Positions 14,570 to 58,303 are shown, counted from the stretch's first letter. The stretch is 64,000 nt of DNA from Acanthochromis polyacanthus (GCF_021347895.1 NC_067116.1:39575677-39639676), one strand, 5' to 3'. A program made the numbers and translations. The notes: generated from the sequence alone by a model not told the origin.

Positions 14570-15921
14570 ACTGCAGTTTGATAATAGATATATTTTATTG
14601 GTGATGAATACAAATTTAACAAAAGCAGGCAACGCCAGGAACTTTTCGGATCACTGAATATGTCGGCGAATGTTAAGGGTTTATGCAACTTTTGGCTCTA
14701 TCGTCCGACCATCTACTCTGATGAAACCATGGAGTTGGTAGAGTCACATTTAGTGTATGTAAGAAAGCTATGAGCAAAAACAGTGGAATAAATTAACATC
14801 TACAAGGAACGTAATTTAAAGAAAACTTCACAGGAGGACAAAAATAAACAAACCCGACATCATACTTGTTCAACATTTGGTCATAGTCATCAAAAACTGA
14901 GGTATAATCGATTAAAATTAAAGTCAACTCTCCTTCGGCCACACCAGAGAAAGTCGTTGTACCATCACTGCCATGGTTTTAAAGGTAATAACTGCATCTT
15001 CATTACAAAAAAAAATGGGTCATTTGAGAAACACTGACAAGAAAGTACAGTACATCTACATCAGCAGATGATTTTATGAATGTACACACGAGTGACCAAA
15101 TCTCCAGCTATAAATTGCAATCCAGTACTATATTACGACCTTTGTTTGTTGATTTAGACATGTTTTCAGTTGCATATTGCTCGATGAGGCTGCAGTTTGT
15201 TGCTTTTCATTTAACTGCATTATGTTGTGATGTGTTTTGTACACTTTTGCCTTCAATATTGTGTGTCCTAACCTGTGAAACTCCGCATATACAACAAGAA
15301 ATGGGTTTAAAACAGAAAACAACTCAAGAAAAACTGAGAACTTTAAGTAAGGTAGCAAAACCGGAACGACTGTTGGATTGCATTTCTTCGTACAAGTGTT
15401 ATTTGTCTGGTCACTCAGTATGAAACGCTGTCCTGCGACAAAGTGAAATCCCATCTCTACGGTAAAATAACTGCACAATGTGATGCTTTAAAACTATAGC
15501 ATAACCATAGGACAATATCACAACAGCTATTTTTAAAAATATTTTTAAATAGCTACTATCTGCATCTATTTTTCATTTCAAATGCTCAAATGATCCAACA
15601 TTAACTACTGAAGACACAAACAATGGCAGCCAACAAAAAAAAAAAAGAAAAACTATCCGGCAATGTGACAGATACGCATGAACCTACACATGTACAGGGT
15701 TGGAAATATATTTTCCCATACGCAATTAGTGATGATTTAGTATTTGTCACAAATAGTTCTCAAACATAGCAGAGAAAAGAGAGTGACAGTGAGGAGGCAA
15801 CTGACCGACTGACATTTCCGCCCCCTTTGGCCAGAGGTCAGAAGGCACTGCCAGCTGTGCTTCTGTGATTAGGCTCTCCCACTGCTCAGGACTGGTCAGG
15901 CCGTCACTACAGGCTCTTGCT
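14570..15921 (-). other. fkbp8: fkbp8 3' UTR with poly(A) signal
   Basis: After the fkbp8 stop at 15922 the minus strand runs about 1.35 kb to an AATAAA (plus-strand tttatt at 14594-14599), the most plausible poly(A) signal. No other gene was recognised inside. The reading frames on both strands near 15.1-15.5 kb lack any recognisable domain. The exact cleavage site is not determinable from sequence alone. Confidence 0.6.
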
Positions 15922-20493
<4,572 letters not shown>

Positions 20494-20772
20494 TTATTCA
20501 GTCCCTCTGATGAAACAAGAGGAGAAAGAACACAACTTCATAACATGCAGCCTTATATACTTCTCAAGCTGCCCTAAACCGGAATTCTAGTTACGTATAA
20601 ACCCACATCACAGTTTAAAGATTAATCCGCTGCTATCTCTCGTGATAATAACAGTGAGTTTGCTCTCATGCTAACACCTAAATATAATCGAATGCCACAC
20701 GAAACAGTCCAACACTGTTGTAATATCAAACAGACCGCGTTGCAACATAAGCAGAACTTCCCCCTGACTTAC

Positions 20773-21150
20773 CTACTATCGGCTATGCGACAAAAGCAAA
20801 GCTAGCCACACGTTTTCCAGAAGTTTCTGGCAAGTTATTTTACTGCTGCTGTGTCCTCAAACGGCTAGCAGGCTACTAGCATTAGCTGTAATCTAGCTAG
20901 TTGTGTAGCTAGACAGCTAGTTACTGCTAATGTGACAATTTATACTATGTCTTTCAATGAATCATTCTTTTTATCGGCTTCAAAAAGAGGAAGGCATCCT
21001 GAATGCCATGTATGATAAAAGTTTTTTTATCAAAATAAAGGGTTACTTTACCTTCAGATACTATCTATGAAGAGCCTTGTTTTGGTCCTGGGCAACCTTC
21101 CCGTCAGTTTACAGCAATGAAGTTTGGTTGTTGTTGGGCACAAGGAACCC
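20773..21150 (-). promoter_or_regulatory. fkbp8: Probable fkbp8 leader exon(s) and promoter
   Basis: Two good donors on the minus strand could feed the fkbp8 coding exon: one with perfect gtaagt just below 20773, and one with gtaaag just below 21052. Either would give a non-coding first exon with transcription starting somewhere in 20.85-21.15 kb. The sequence is only moderately CpG-rich and the exact start cannot be told. Confidence 0.4.
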
Positions 21151-22505
21151 AACGAGGCTTATGTGTGTCGATAAATGTCCAACATGAAACTGACTTCGTC
21201 GCAGCGTATCACTAATGTCAACAAGCTGCTTCCTGTTAACCTTGAGCTCCTGCTCCTCTATTGGATATTAGTGTGCATATTAATATTTTTGCTAAACAGG
21301 TATTCAGATGACTGCAGTTCAGTTACTCACATTAGAAAATTAGGACCTAAAATGATTCATGGCAGATTGAGAGCATTCACTTATCATTAAATTACAAAAT
21401 TGCCAATGACTGAGCTTCTGAATGCACACAGCGACTTTAGAGTAATATTTACAGATTTAAAATTAGTAAGGTTATTGTAGTGTATAGGTTTAACCTAAAG
21501 CAATTCTGTTCTATATAGCTTTAATCAAACATTTTTAAAGGCTTCTAATAAAATATTTAAAAAGTGAAACTAAAGCACTCTTCCTTACCACATACAACAA
21601 ATATTTTTGAAATTAACCACTGTTTTTCCACATCTTTGCCAAAAGCTAAATTAAAGAGCAGAGTCCACTGGAAATGTGTTTTTTAAAAGATTAACAGCAG
21701 TTCGAGGAAAAGCATATAATTGGTTACTTGCACCTTTATTGTAAATACCAGCAATTCTGGCACCTTTTTTGTTCGACCACTACAATTCGCATATTAACTA
21801 GATAGTATTTTCTACAGGGTTTCTGCAGTAATCAGCCAGTCAAATTGAATGCTTTTTAATGCCATTTTAATGCTATACTGCAAAAAATGTTAATGCCATG
21901 ACTGTGAACTTAACAAATTACACAGGTTTGGGTTTTTTTTGTAACAGATGATTTTTATATTTAAACTGTCAGTATATTTCAGTATTTCTGAATCCGGAAA
22001 CCACCCCTGACCACCCAGGGGCTGCAGTCATTCTCTGAATTCCACGTTTTTCAGCCATTTTTGTGTGAATTTTCATTTCCCAGCTATCCTCCACCTGGTC
22101 CAGCCTGTCAGCCACTTTCCAAACATGCAGTTTTTGGCAACTGCACCCAACCGGCTGGAACAATTACCACAATGCTTCGGCATGTTTACGCAGATGCACG
22201 TAACTGACGAACTGCAGTCTATAATCACATATTATATTATTATTGTCAAATATTTTTCTTGAAAACTGCAGAAATAATTTTCAATGCCACTGAGAAACAA
22301 ATTGAATGTTTTAATACCATATAAGGCCTTAATTTTCGCAAAATCAATTTAATGACTATTAATGCCTTTAATGCCCTGCAGAAACCCTGTTCTACATCTG
22401 TTTTTCTTGAATGGAACATGTGTGAGCTACTGGATACCTTGACTCAATCAATCAATCTATCAATTTATGGCTGAAAGTTAAATGTGAGCTCAGAGAAGAG
22501 ATTCA
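21151..22505. other. Spacer between the fkbp8 5' end and the ssbp4 3' end
   Basis: About 1.35 kb, AT-rich, with no gene recognised. The right part holds the 575 bp inverted-repeat element listed separately. The rest shows no further structure by eye. Confidence 0.55.
21815..22389. mobile_element. Non-autonomous DNA transposon (MITE-like), 575 bp
   Basis: The ends are perfect 14 bp inverted repeats, CAGGGTTTCTGCAG at the left and CTGCAGAAACCCTG at the right. Both sides are flanked by TTCTA (21810-21814 and 22390-22394), consistent with a target-site duplication. Internally it has repeated AATGCC/AATGC motifs near both ends and no intact reading frame. The CAGGG-type terminus resembles hAT elements, but hAT normally makes 8 bp duplications and only 5 bp match here, so the superfamily is uncertain. 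Confidence 0.75.
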
Positions 22506-25500
22506 AACAACCAGGAAAAATCAAATGACATTTATTATTGATGCATTGTTTCTTTTCTGATAAGCAAATTATCTGTTTTTCTTTCAGTCTAAAGAAACTT
22601 TACAATATAAAGAAACATACAAAGAACATCTTTATTACCTACACAAGACACCTAAGTCCCTAAGACAAGATTCTGAACTATCCTACCATGAAATACAAAG
22701 CAAACCCAAGAGACAGACTGCTTCATATTGAATACTGCCGTGTCATCAGAAAGGACCATGAATGGTACAGGAGAATCATTTATATCCCCTTTCCTTTTGA
22801 ATCCCCCACCCCTCCCCGACTCAATATAACCACCCCACCCAACCAGCAAATCTTCCTAATGGTACAGTATTATACATCACAATAGAAGTACAGAGATGGC
22901 CAACGATCGATATACACAGAGGACTGAGAGAGGATCAGTGAGAGAGCTTCAAACTATACAACGCTATTACAGGAGCGAATAGCAAAGGACACAGTTTTTC
23001 CCCATAAGTATTACTTTTTGATCTGTTCTTAATTTAAAATGAGGTTTCTCTTTAAGTATTTTTTACCTTTTTAAAAGTTTTCTTAAATCGATAAAAATCC
23101 TTCATATTAAAAACTGCAATGTGAGGTCACATGTTTTTTTTGTTTTCGTGAGAAGATGCCCTTTGGAAAAAATTATTCACACGATTTCTCAAAACCAACA
23201 GCAACTTTGAACTGAAACACAAGGAGTCAAGGGCAGAGCGAGGACGCTACAGCACGTTTGCTTCTCTCTGTCCTGTCCTCTCTCTGTCCCATCCTCCCCA
23301 CCATACAAGTCTTTAGTATACAGTCTGCATTAGGAGTGTTACTGTATTCTATACACTTAGCCACGTTTAACTGTATTCTATAAATTTAGCCACATGAGCC
23401 AAATAGTCACCTTTCTCTATGAAAAAACATGGACAGTTTTTATTTATAATTTACTTTCAGCTGTATTCATTGGTAGTGACTGACATATCAAAACATGTCA
23501 ATGATATCAAAATGCATTATACAGTATTTACAAAAAAGAAAAATTAAAAGGTGGGGGTTTGGGACGGGTTTGGAGGAAAGAAGGGAGGTGTGTGTCACTA
23601 CATAGACGGAAAACACTGGAGAGAGTGATTCCCAGGCCACCGAAAGCCAAATCCTGGAGATCTCCCTGTTGAATTCTGGGTACAATCTGTTCACATTGAA
23701 ATCAGGCAATTAATAAGTACATCACCATCACCCACAGAGGCTACAATGTTTGTTAAGGTATTGTTGAACACAGCTGTCATGTGAGTGCAAGTGTGGAGTC
23801 GTGAGACATAAATTTATCCCTTTGAAAACAGTGAGTGTTGATCAGGCCAAGAACATACAGAAAGAAAACAAATTAAATAGCGTATAATATGGAACTATGC
23901 TTTTCCTTGTGTGCAGATTCTATGGGCTTTTTTTCTCCTCAGCTGAATACGTTTAAAAAAAAAGAAAATCTGCTGAAAACAATCCACAAAATGGAAATAT
24001 ATCCATTACAAAGGTTCCTCTTCTTTGTGGCTGCGTGGTCCCATCATCTAAACTCCCATACTGAGAGGAACCGGTTGATGGGAAAACTCCACAGAGACAG
24101 TTACTGTCTGGGTTAAGAAAGCGGATCATACAGGATCTGTGAGTTCAACCCAAAGTCAAAAAAAAAAGAAAGGAAAAAAAGGCTTCACGAGCGCATCAGA
24201 GGTCCCGCGATCTCTCCGAGTCCAAAAGGAGACGCTGAAAAGAGACCAGAGTGAAGCCCGAGAGGGAAAACGGGGCCGCTTTGGAGTCAGTCCACAACGA
24301 GGTCGAACATAGTGATGAAGGGGAACAGGAACCACATTTTTAGGATTCACAGACAACTTGTAAATAACAAATCATAAAACAACCACAATACAAGCTAAAT
24401 ATGCTGTATTTACATACAAAGACCAAATCCACAGAAGAGACAAGAGGATCCACAAAATGCTCTCCATCTCTGCCTGTTACTGAATTAGAAATGGCACCTG
24501 TCCCGAAATCCTCAGAGCAATTTTCGAGCAGTTAAACGGTTGTGAGAAGGGTTTGCTTATAAAGACGAGATACCTACACACCCGAACATTCAGGTGCATC
24601 AACAGACAGTTTGTACCAGAAGCAGCGACACTCCGAGCCAGTCTCTGCTTTAACTGCATGGCTAGTTTACTCTGAGGTATGAACGCCTCAGCCAAACTAC
24701 CTCACCAGGAGAATTAGTCTTCCTGTGAAGGCTTAGGGACAACATTTAGGAGCCAAAGACACAAACTACGAGTTCAGAAAGAAGTACGTGAAGTGACGAA
24801 AAACAAGACAAAAACAACAAATAACCTAAAATCATGTAAACAGAAAAATCATTGTGCATTTTTCGAGTGTGTGCTTATTCTGTCATTGTTGATGCTGCTG
24901 CTGCTGCTGAGATAAGATGTGCCCTTTACAGGAAATCATAACTACATTAGTAGAATAATATCAATTATGAAAATTAGAACAATAATATTATCATCAACAG
25001 CAAAAAATACAAACATTTAATGAAAACCATTCTTGCCCTAAAATAACATTATCAGTTCATCTTTTTTTTGTCTTTTTTTAAAATCAATCCTGCCGCAGGA
25101 GCAGAGTTTTTTAAATGAGGGTGTTCGGCCCAGCGTCAGTCAGCTACTGCGAGCCCTCGTAGTTGGTGATCAGCATGATATAATGGTGGGTGATGGTGGG
25201 ATAGAGCTGAATGCAGTGGGGCATCTTGAACCGAATCGGGCCTGGTGGTTTTGGATTTGGGAGAGGCGGGCTCGGGGCATGTTCGGCCTCTCACTGTCTG
25301 AGGGGCCCTCGACGAAGGAAGAGGAGGTTCCTTCCTGCCGCTCGGAGGCCGTTTCATGCCCTCACAACCATTTTGCAGGCGTTGGGATGTGGGGCCTTGA
25401 GGGGAGTCCTGCTTTCCAGGGGAATCCCCAGGGGCTGTGTGGCGCAGCACCGTCCACGGAGAGGAGGAGGAGGGAGGAAGGACAGGGAGGGAAATGCAAG

Positions 25501-25578
25501 ACGCACCGGGGGTCGATGGGAAAGGGAGATAAAGGGAGATGAAAAAGTAAAATAAAAGATAAAATAAAATAAAAAAAA
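22506..25578 (-). other. ssbp4: Probable ssbp4 3' UTR
   Basis: Everything between the ssbp4 stop (25579) and an AATAAA on the minus strand (plus-strand tttatt at 22531-22536) is assigned here. Other candidate signals lie near 22.63 and 23.44 kb, so shorter transcripts are possible. Most of it is AT-rich, but 25.14-25.56 kb is clearly GC-rich. The reading frames in that GC-rich block, on both strands, lack domain signatures. A CTG/CAG run sits at about 24.89-24.91 kb. Confidence 0.5.
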
Positions 25579-51449
<25,871 letters not shown>

Positions 51450-52178
51450 CTGCAAAAAAAACACAAGAAAACACTAGTTTACTCTCAGTGCTGCTGTTCT
51501 GTGTTGCAACACACAATTACAGGACAAACTCGAAAGCAGCAAGGTGTTAAAATAGTTGCAGAATTACCAGAAAGAGAGAAGTTTTTTGCAATTAAACCTC
51601 CAACCTTGATTGCACTCCGTGGAGCAAATGGAGCAGTTGTGGATATCTGATGATGATGTGAGTTCAGCAGAGCTTAAAAATGGGATATGAATGTGTCACG
51701 CACATTTTAATGGCTGAAAGTTGAAAGAGGTTCGTCTTTGCTCAATTTTTGCTCGACTCCAAACACTGTTTCGGTTGACTGATGTCTAAGAAAACATGTA
51801 AATCAGTATCATGATCTTTGATTTATGCAACAGCCTTTATTTCTGCATGCAACCCCTGTTTGAATGTGGCCTCCAAATTTATTTCTGGCAATATTTCCTT
51901 CATCTTTCCTCTCAATTATAATGATTTTCAGCATCGGGGAGGAGACAGATGTGACACTCGGTGCTCTGGTTTGCTTTTGAGGCAGCAAATCTGACAGTCG
52001 GTGTTTGGTCATGACTGCTTTTTCAGAGCTCAACATTCACACATGGACATGGCAACGAGAGGAAGGATGAGGAAGTTACACGAGGGAAAATTTAAGGCAA
52101 AGGATGTATAAAGAATGCTCTCAATATAGTGGAAGAGGACTGAAAAAGCTACAAGAGGCCACATACCACACTGACAAA

Positions 52179-53084
52179 CACTGTAAAAAAGCAACCTGCA
52201 CAGCAACATTTTGAACAGATTGTAACTACAATTTCTTAAAAAAAAAATTTTAAATGTTATTTTATAGATCTTGCTTGTTTTGATGAATTGCAGATAATAA
52301 CTGGTAAAATTACTGGAAAAAAAACAACTTAAAAGGCATGTTTGCTGTAAAAAAAAAAAAAAAAAGCCCAAAAATCTGTAGATTAACAAATATTGTTGTT
52401 GTTTTTTTGTTTTGTTCTGTTTTTTTTTTTTTTTTACAATGTTTAACATTAAATTTACACTATATATTGTATTTTAATAAGCTGGAAACATTGTTATTTT
52501 ACAGTTATTTTCCGTTATTTAAGTAAATGTATATGTATATTATATACGTAAAATATACATAAAATTTCTTCATTAATTGCTATTTTACAGTTTTGGAATA
52601 CTTTTGTTAAACTACAGACAAATAGGAAAAATAATTGGAACAAATGTATTAATTTACATGTTAACTACCTAAACAATAGCAATAACATTGCTAGCAGTCA
52701 TACAAATGGTAATTTACAACATCTGACCATAAAATTACCCTTATAAAAAATGAAAACAGCTAAGAATATTGGTATTTATTTGTCATTATTGATAAAAGGT
52801 ATGTTTATTATGGATTTAAAAACAGCAAATTAAAGTTGTTGTCTGTTTTTAATAGTATACATGTTGATTATACAAAACAGGCTAAAATCTTCACATCAGA
52901 AATGTGCATTTTTACAAAACGTAATTTGTTCTTTTACAGTGTGTGGGCATGAAATTACCCTGTTTCACTGTATTTCAGTATGCTAAAAACATTACATTAG
53001 TCTACCATTTTTAAGATATTTTTGTGCCACCTTGCTGACAAATTTGTACATGATGTTTTTTTACAGGGTTTCTTTTTTACAGTG
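52179..53084. mobile_element. Short DNA-transposon-like element with CACTGTAAAA ends
   Basis: Left end CACTGTAAAAAAG and right end TTTTTTACAGTG form an inverted pair, and the interior carries repeated ttttacagt-type motifs (for example near 52.50, 52.94 and 53.07 kb). This is a familiar fish hAT-type MITE pattern. No convincing target-site duplication flanks the outer ends, and an alternative right end at about 52.94 kb is possible. Confidence 0.55.
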
Positions 53085-54096
53085 TGTCTTTATGTTTTCC
53101 TGACTGGCGACCTTGATGTGTTACCTGTGGGAGGATGAATAGGTGTAAAAATAAACCTCTGTTAACCAATGACCACAGCTTTTCTCTGTCCTTAACCGAG
53201 TGGCTGAACACAACCACATCTTAACCATGTATCGGTAAAAGGCTCGGCAGTGCCAACATTTCCATTTTACTTCCATAACATTGGTTTCCTGCTGAACAAT
53301 CACAGACTCACATCCACTAAATGTACAGATGCACTCGCTCTCCTCCAGCCCTTCCCCCACTGTAACTAGAGCTTCACTCACTTCCACTGCAAACAATCCC
53401 TCCATGCCTCGGCTGACCTGCACGGCCCAGACACTAACTAACAGGCCCCGAGGCCACGAGGCAGGACACACACACACACACTCTCACACACACACACACA
53501 CACTGTGGTAAAAGGGTGTGAATCTGTGGGACTCTGAACACAACATGAGAGACCAGCAGACATGGACATCAACCGGAGTCAGACACAAGCAGAAAGTGGA
53601 GCTGGAGAGAGAGAGAGGGAGATATTTAAACAGAAGGAGCTGGAAAACCAGAGAGGAGGAGGCAGCCGGAGTTCTGTGGAAGGGTGATGAGGGGTCGGAC
53701 AGTGAAGAACAGCCCACTATGTCTCGGTCTATGTGTGAACCGTGTCAGTTCCTTCCAGCCTCGACGGCAGACAAGCTTGAGGAAGAGGTCAAGACCGAAC
53801 CACAAAGTAAAGGAGCCCACAGATAACTGGCTGTCAATGCAGAATTAACAGTTTACCGGGGTTCACTGATAACCTGAAAGCTTGTCGTGGAGGAAAAAGC
53901 CACATTTTATGACACATATGTATAATTTCTGGAAAGAATAGCAACACGGGCTGATTGAAAGCATCTCTCCCCCATGTTTCTTTTCTCAACTACGTTTGGG
54001 GGAAAATTTGCCAAACGAGTCTCAGCCCCAAGAAACTGAAACCTCTCCAAGAAGCAGGGTTGTACCACATCCAAACGACATACAGTGAAAAGAAGT

Positions 54097-55600
54097 TGTG
54101 TTGTTTTATTGCAGGTTTGGGGATCATATATGCCACCTCAGCAGATCTGAGTGGATCTTTCAACATCAGTATGGACTAGAGCTGCACAGTTAGCTCAAAT
54201 ATTATCAAAATCACAACATGGTCAAGGTAAAATACGTCAAAACACATACTTTAAATGAAAATACGTTGTGATACAGAGACGCCCAAGCCTTTAAATAATT
54301 ATATTGGGACATAATAGAACATGTTTGCTTGGTGCAGTCTTCAACAAAAATGACATTACATATACTTTTTTTTTTCAGTGAGAAAAGAAATGCAAAATTT
54401 TCCATTTGCATTAAAACCTTAACTTAAAAAACTGCTGAAATAATGACAATATGGGGGTTTCAGCCCCTATGAGGATTGAACTGTGAACAAGAGCTGCAGC
54501 TTTCTTGGATTTTTCCATCTTTTTATACCTTTTAAGACTCATCAAGGTTCCTGTTGTCTCCTCTTGGATTGTGTCCATATTTCTACAGCAGTCATACAGT
54601 CAAAAAATTGTCATATTGTTTTGTGGCTGCTTTTGGGTCAATGCATTATCATAAGTACCACCCAAGAGGATCAATTATTAGGTCTAATAGGATAAAAGTT
54701 GGACTAGACCTGCACAATTAACTGAAATATTATCAAAATTACAATATGATTAAGGTAAAATATGCCAAAACACATTGTAAATGACCTATAAATCATTTTC
54801 TCCAGCTTGTTTGGTGCAGCAAATATCACCTTCAGATTTTTTTTTTAGGTTGAAAAGAAATGCAAAAATGTGCACTAAAATCATGATTTAAAATATTATT
54901 AAAATATGAAATATGGTTATATTTTTGCAAATCCTGCAACTTTAAGAGAACTGAACTGTGTAAAAGGAGTTGCTGCTCTTTTCAGTAGCTTGTTGGCATG
55001 TAGCTCGACTGCTCGCTTGGATTTTTCCATCTTTTTGCATTCATTTAGTCATGTCAGGGTTCCTATAGGCTCCTCTTGGATTGTGGATGAATATCTATAG
55101 CAGACATACGCTCCAAAATAAAAATTGTGCTGTTCTACTGCTGATTTTGGGTCTTACTGGGTTTTAGCGTATGCACAACCGAAACGATCTGATCCAATAT
55201 TAGGTTTAAATGTGATAAAACAAGATAAAAATATAGGCTTTGAATCAGCATGGTCTAGAATGGCACAATTAACTGAAACATAATCAAAATTAACATATGG
55301 AGAAGATTTAGTTTGTCAAAGTATATTAAAAAAGAAGCATTTTGGGGGATACAGAGATGTCCCAATCTAAATATCATTTTTGAACCTAAGAGAACATGTT
55401 TGCTCTCTTCATTTAACTTGAAATACCATGAAAATAAAGACAATATGCTGTTGTATGTTTTCTGCAAACCTTTCAAGCCAAAGAAGACCCCACTGTGAAA
55501 GAGTTGCTGCTTTCTTGGATGCTTCCATCCTTTATTTTGCCATGTCAAGGTTCCTACAGGCTCGGATTGTGTCCCTATTTCTATAGCAGACATCACATTG
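54097..55600. repeat. Diverged tandem array, unit about 530-550 bp, three copies plus a partial one
   Basis: The start marker gactaga/gtctaga followed by a gcaca block and ttaactgaaatattatcaaa lies at 54174, 54702 and 55253 (spacing 528 and 551). Each copy then has a block near ttcttggatttttccatctt and a ctcctcttggattgt-type block, in the same order. A fragment before 54174 matches the end of a unit. The last copy is shorter. Parts of the unit resemble the 'gctgcac' fish repeat family. Confidence 0.65.
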
Positions 55601-55825
55601 CATAAAACCAGCTTTACAACGAGGCCACTTCTTTTTTCCTCCAAATGTTTCCACAAAACACACTGGGAATCCAAGTCCCCTGACCCCGTAATAATTGTGA
55701 GCCTTTATCGAACAATAAGCAGCAAAAACAATAGGCTAAATACAGTATATTTGCACACATGTGCGCGCACACAATTGCAAACAGTTAACCAGCTGTTGTG
55801 TTTCTGAGAGCATTAAGGGATCAGC

Positions 55826-55826
<1 letters not shown>

Positions 55827-55860
<34 letters not shown>

Positions 55861-55951
55861 AAAAAGAGGATGAGAGATAGAGGAAAGGAGGGTGAAATGA
55901 AAATGAGAGAAGGAAGACGGTTGGATGGACGGCGGGGCATCTCGGGGAAAA

Positions 55952-55985
<34 letters not shown>

Positions 55986-56300
55986 TGAATGGAAGTGGTG
56001 CTGGCATGTACGTATATGTGTGGCGAGCATGTGTGTGTGCGTGTGTGCGGCTGCCTGCCTCAGCCAGCCAACGAGGCTCCACAGTACTCAGGTGAAGCAG
56101 CAGCAAAAGGCCCCTTCTCCTAGTTGCCATGACAACCCCGACCTCAGCTCCTGCTCTCCAGTGCCCATTAAAACCCTCAGGCCGTCAATCATCAGCATGG
56201 CCAGGGAGCAGAGTGAGAGAAAGAGAGAGAGAGAGGGACACAGAGAGAGAGAGAAACCAAGAGGTAGAGAGGAGGGAAAAAATAAGAAAGAGAAAAAGAA
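55827..56300. repeat. Purine-rich GA/AGG tract
   Basis: Starts as (GA)n at 55827-55856, then AGG/GGA-rich stretches, a GT-rich part near 56.02-56.05 kb and a second GA run around 56.21-56.26 kb. The roughly 200-codon frames across it are low-complexity Arg/Glu/Lys or Ser/Phe/Leu runs. Confidence 0.85.
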
Positions 56301-56817
56301 ACAGACATGGAGTTTAAAGCAGCCTGTGGCTTTTGATAGCTGCCCTGTTTGCCACAGCTATCTCCCTCCTTTTTTCTCTCCCTCTGCACACAAACAAACC
56401 CGATACACAATGCCTGCTCGGTGCTAACTCCTCACGCTCCTCCTTTAAGCTCTCTCCACCTCCACCAAACCATCCGCTGATAATCACTTTCCCCGCATAT
56501 CATCTTTTCCAAACAAGCTTTTTCTTCGTCCAATTTAACCTAACGATCGCTACATGACAGCTCCTAAATCATTTCAGTATTTCTCAGAATGCAAACCTCT
56601 CAGTCCATCTCCTCCTTGATATTCTCTGTACTATACTCTCTGATGTGCGCTTGGATTTGGCTTGGTGGGAAATGCATATATTTTTTTCCCCCTCCCCACT
56701 TGCCCATGGAGAGATCAGCTCATTGATGAATTCTTATGTCTGCGAGCGATTTGAAAGAGACACATTGAAAGGTGTTCGCTTTGCTTCCTGAATGTCTATA
56801 AGATTAAGATGCAATCT

Positions 56818-57010
56818 GTTTAAAGCAGTAGTTGCACAATTTTGGGGAACGCGCTTGTTTGCCTTCTTTCCCAAAGTTAGATGAGAAGATTGATACACGG
56901 CTCTCGTGTCTTTACTGCAAATACAAAACTACAGCCAGCAGCTGGTAAGATTAGCTTAGCATGAATACTGGATACAGTAGGAAACAGCTAGCTTATGTAA
57001 CTCTCCAAGC
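56818..57010 (+). repeat. Common fish interspersed repeat fragment
   Basis: Contains agttagatgagaagattgat, acagccagcagctgg, ttagcttagcatgaa and gaaacagctagc-type blocks in the order seen in a very common teleost dispersed repeat. It is related to the reverse fragment at 50.33-50.52 kb. Confidence 0.6.
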
Positions 57011-58265
57011 AAGAGAGCAAATATTTCTCTGAATGTATAGCGATTTATCTTCTAGTCATTGATCATTAAACGCATGCTTTCCTTTGTTTTGCAGGCGTTT
57101 ATCGATGGAATCTTTATGTGTCCGATGACATCAATACAGGCCAAAAACACGACAATCTCTCCCATCAGCACCTCCCCTCTCACATGATGTGAATGGGGCA
57201 TTATCACGGAACATGTATTTGATAATTTCCTCTGACAGAAGGGGTCTGCAGTCCTTTTGGCCCCTGGTTGTGATCCTCTTTAGCTCCGCAGTGGAGGCTG
57301 GTTAGCTGGCTGGGCCCACAGACAGTGAGTGAGCGGCTCTATCTGTCCGGTGATCAGACCTCGGCTTCCAGGGGGTAATGGATCTGCTGTTATCTGGGTC
57401 CAGACAAGCAGGCCAACACACTGCTACCTGCTGGCCACAACAACACTGATACCGACCTGTTAGTGGCTGTGTGTTTGTGAATACGAGCCTGTGTTTCGTC
57501 CATGCCGCCACCTTAAGGCTCTGAAACATAAAGTTCACGAGTCCAATCCAGCTCTTCTGTGGGCTGACATCATTCACACAAGGGCTCGTGTTTGTATCTG
57601 CTACATCCTCTCTTCGCCTCTCTGGCTCTTTGTCTGCTGCACAGAAAAGGCACCAACTTCTGAAAACGCAGACGGATTGAAATTGTTAATGTAAAGAACT
57701 TGTCCTTGATGTGCGAGAGCTACAAAGGAGGAGTGATGCTTAATCAGAAAAAAAAAGAGATACTTCAGTTTAATCTGACGTCTGTGCCGGCACAAGCAGG
57801 AATGTGTATGTACGGACGTGTCTCCAGCAAAGATGAATACTTCATTGTGTGTTTCTGGTGCTTTCAGACTGATTTGCAGACAAACTACTGGTTTCATTCA
57901 GCTTGCAGTGTCTCGTGGAAACCAAACCAGGAATTACTCTTCAGGCCACTCCTTACTGTCACCACCGTCACCCTCTCTCCTCCCGACTCCCCCATTTGTC
58001 CTTCTGTCACGGCCCTCCTTCTCTTCCTCTTCAAGTGCCCCAATAACTCTGTCAGCGAAGTCAACTCTATAAAGATTAGCGGAGAGGCAGGAGTGTGTAA
58101 GCAGGGCTGCCGGCTGACAGACGGCTCTAATCGATGGAAGACAGAGAGCTGCTGGCCTGCTCTGCCACAAACTCTGCTCCTGACCCTGCGACGTGGAAAT
58201 GCCCTCCATGGCACAAGTATGCAGGAAAATATGCACACACAAGGTGAGTATGCACACTGCATATA

Positions 58266-58266
<1 letters not shown>

Positions 58267-58301
<35 letters not shown>
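58267..58301. repeat. (CA)n microsatellite
   Basis: Uninterrupted CA tract of about 35 bp followed by unique sequence. Confidence 0.95.

Positions 58302-58303
<2 letters not shown>

Noticed and set aside
55798..56427. 209-codon plus-strand frame, very Arg/Glu/Lys-rich
   Set aside because: It is a product of the GA/AGG-rich tract. The amino-acid composition is low-complexity and there is no conserved motif.
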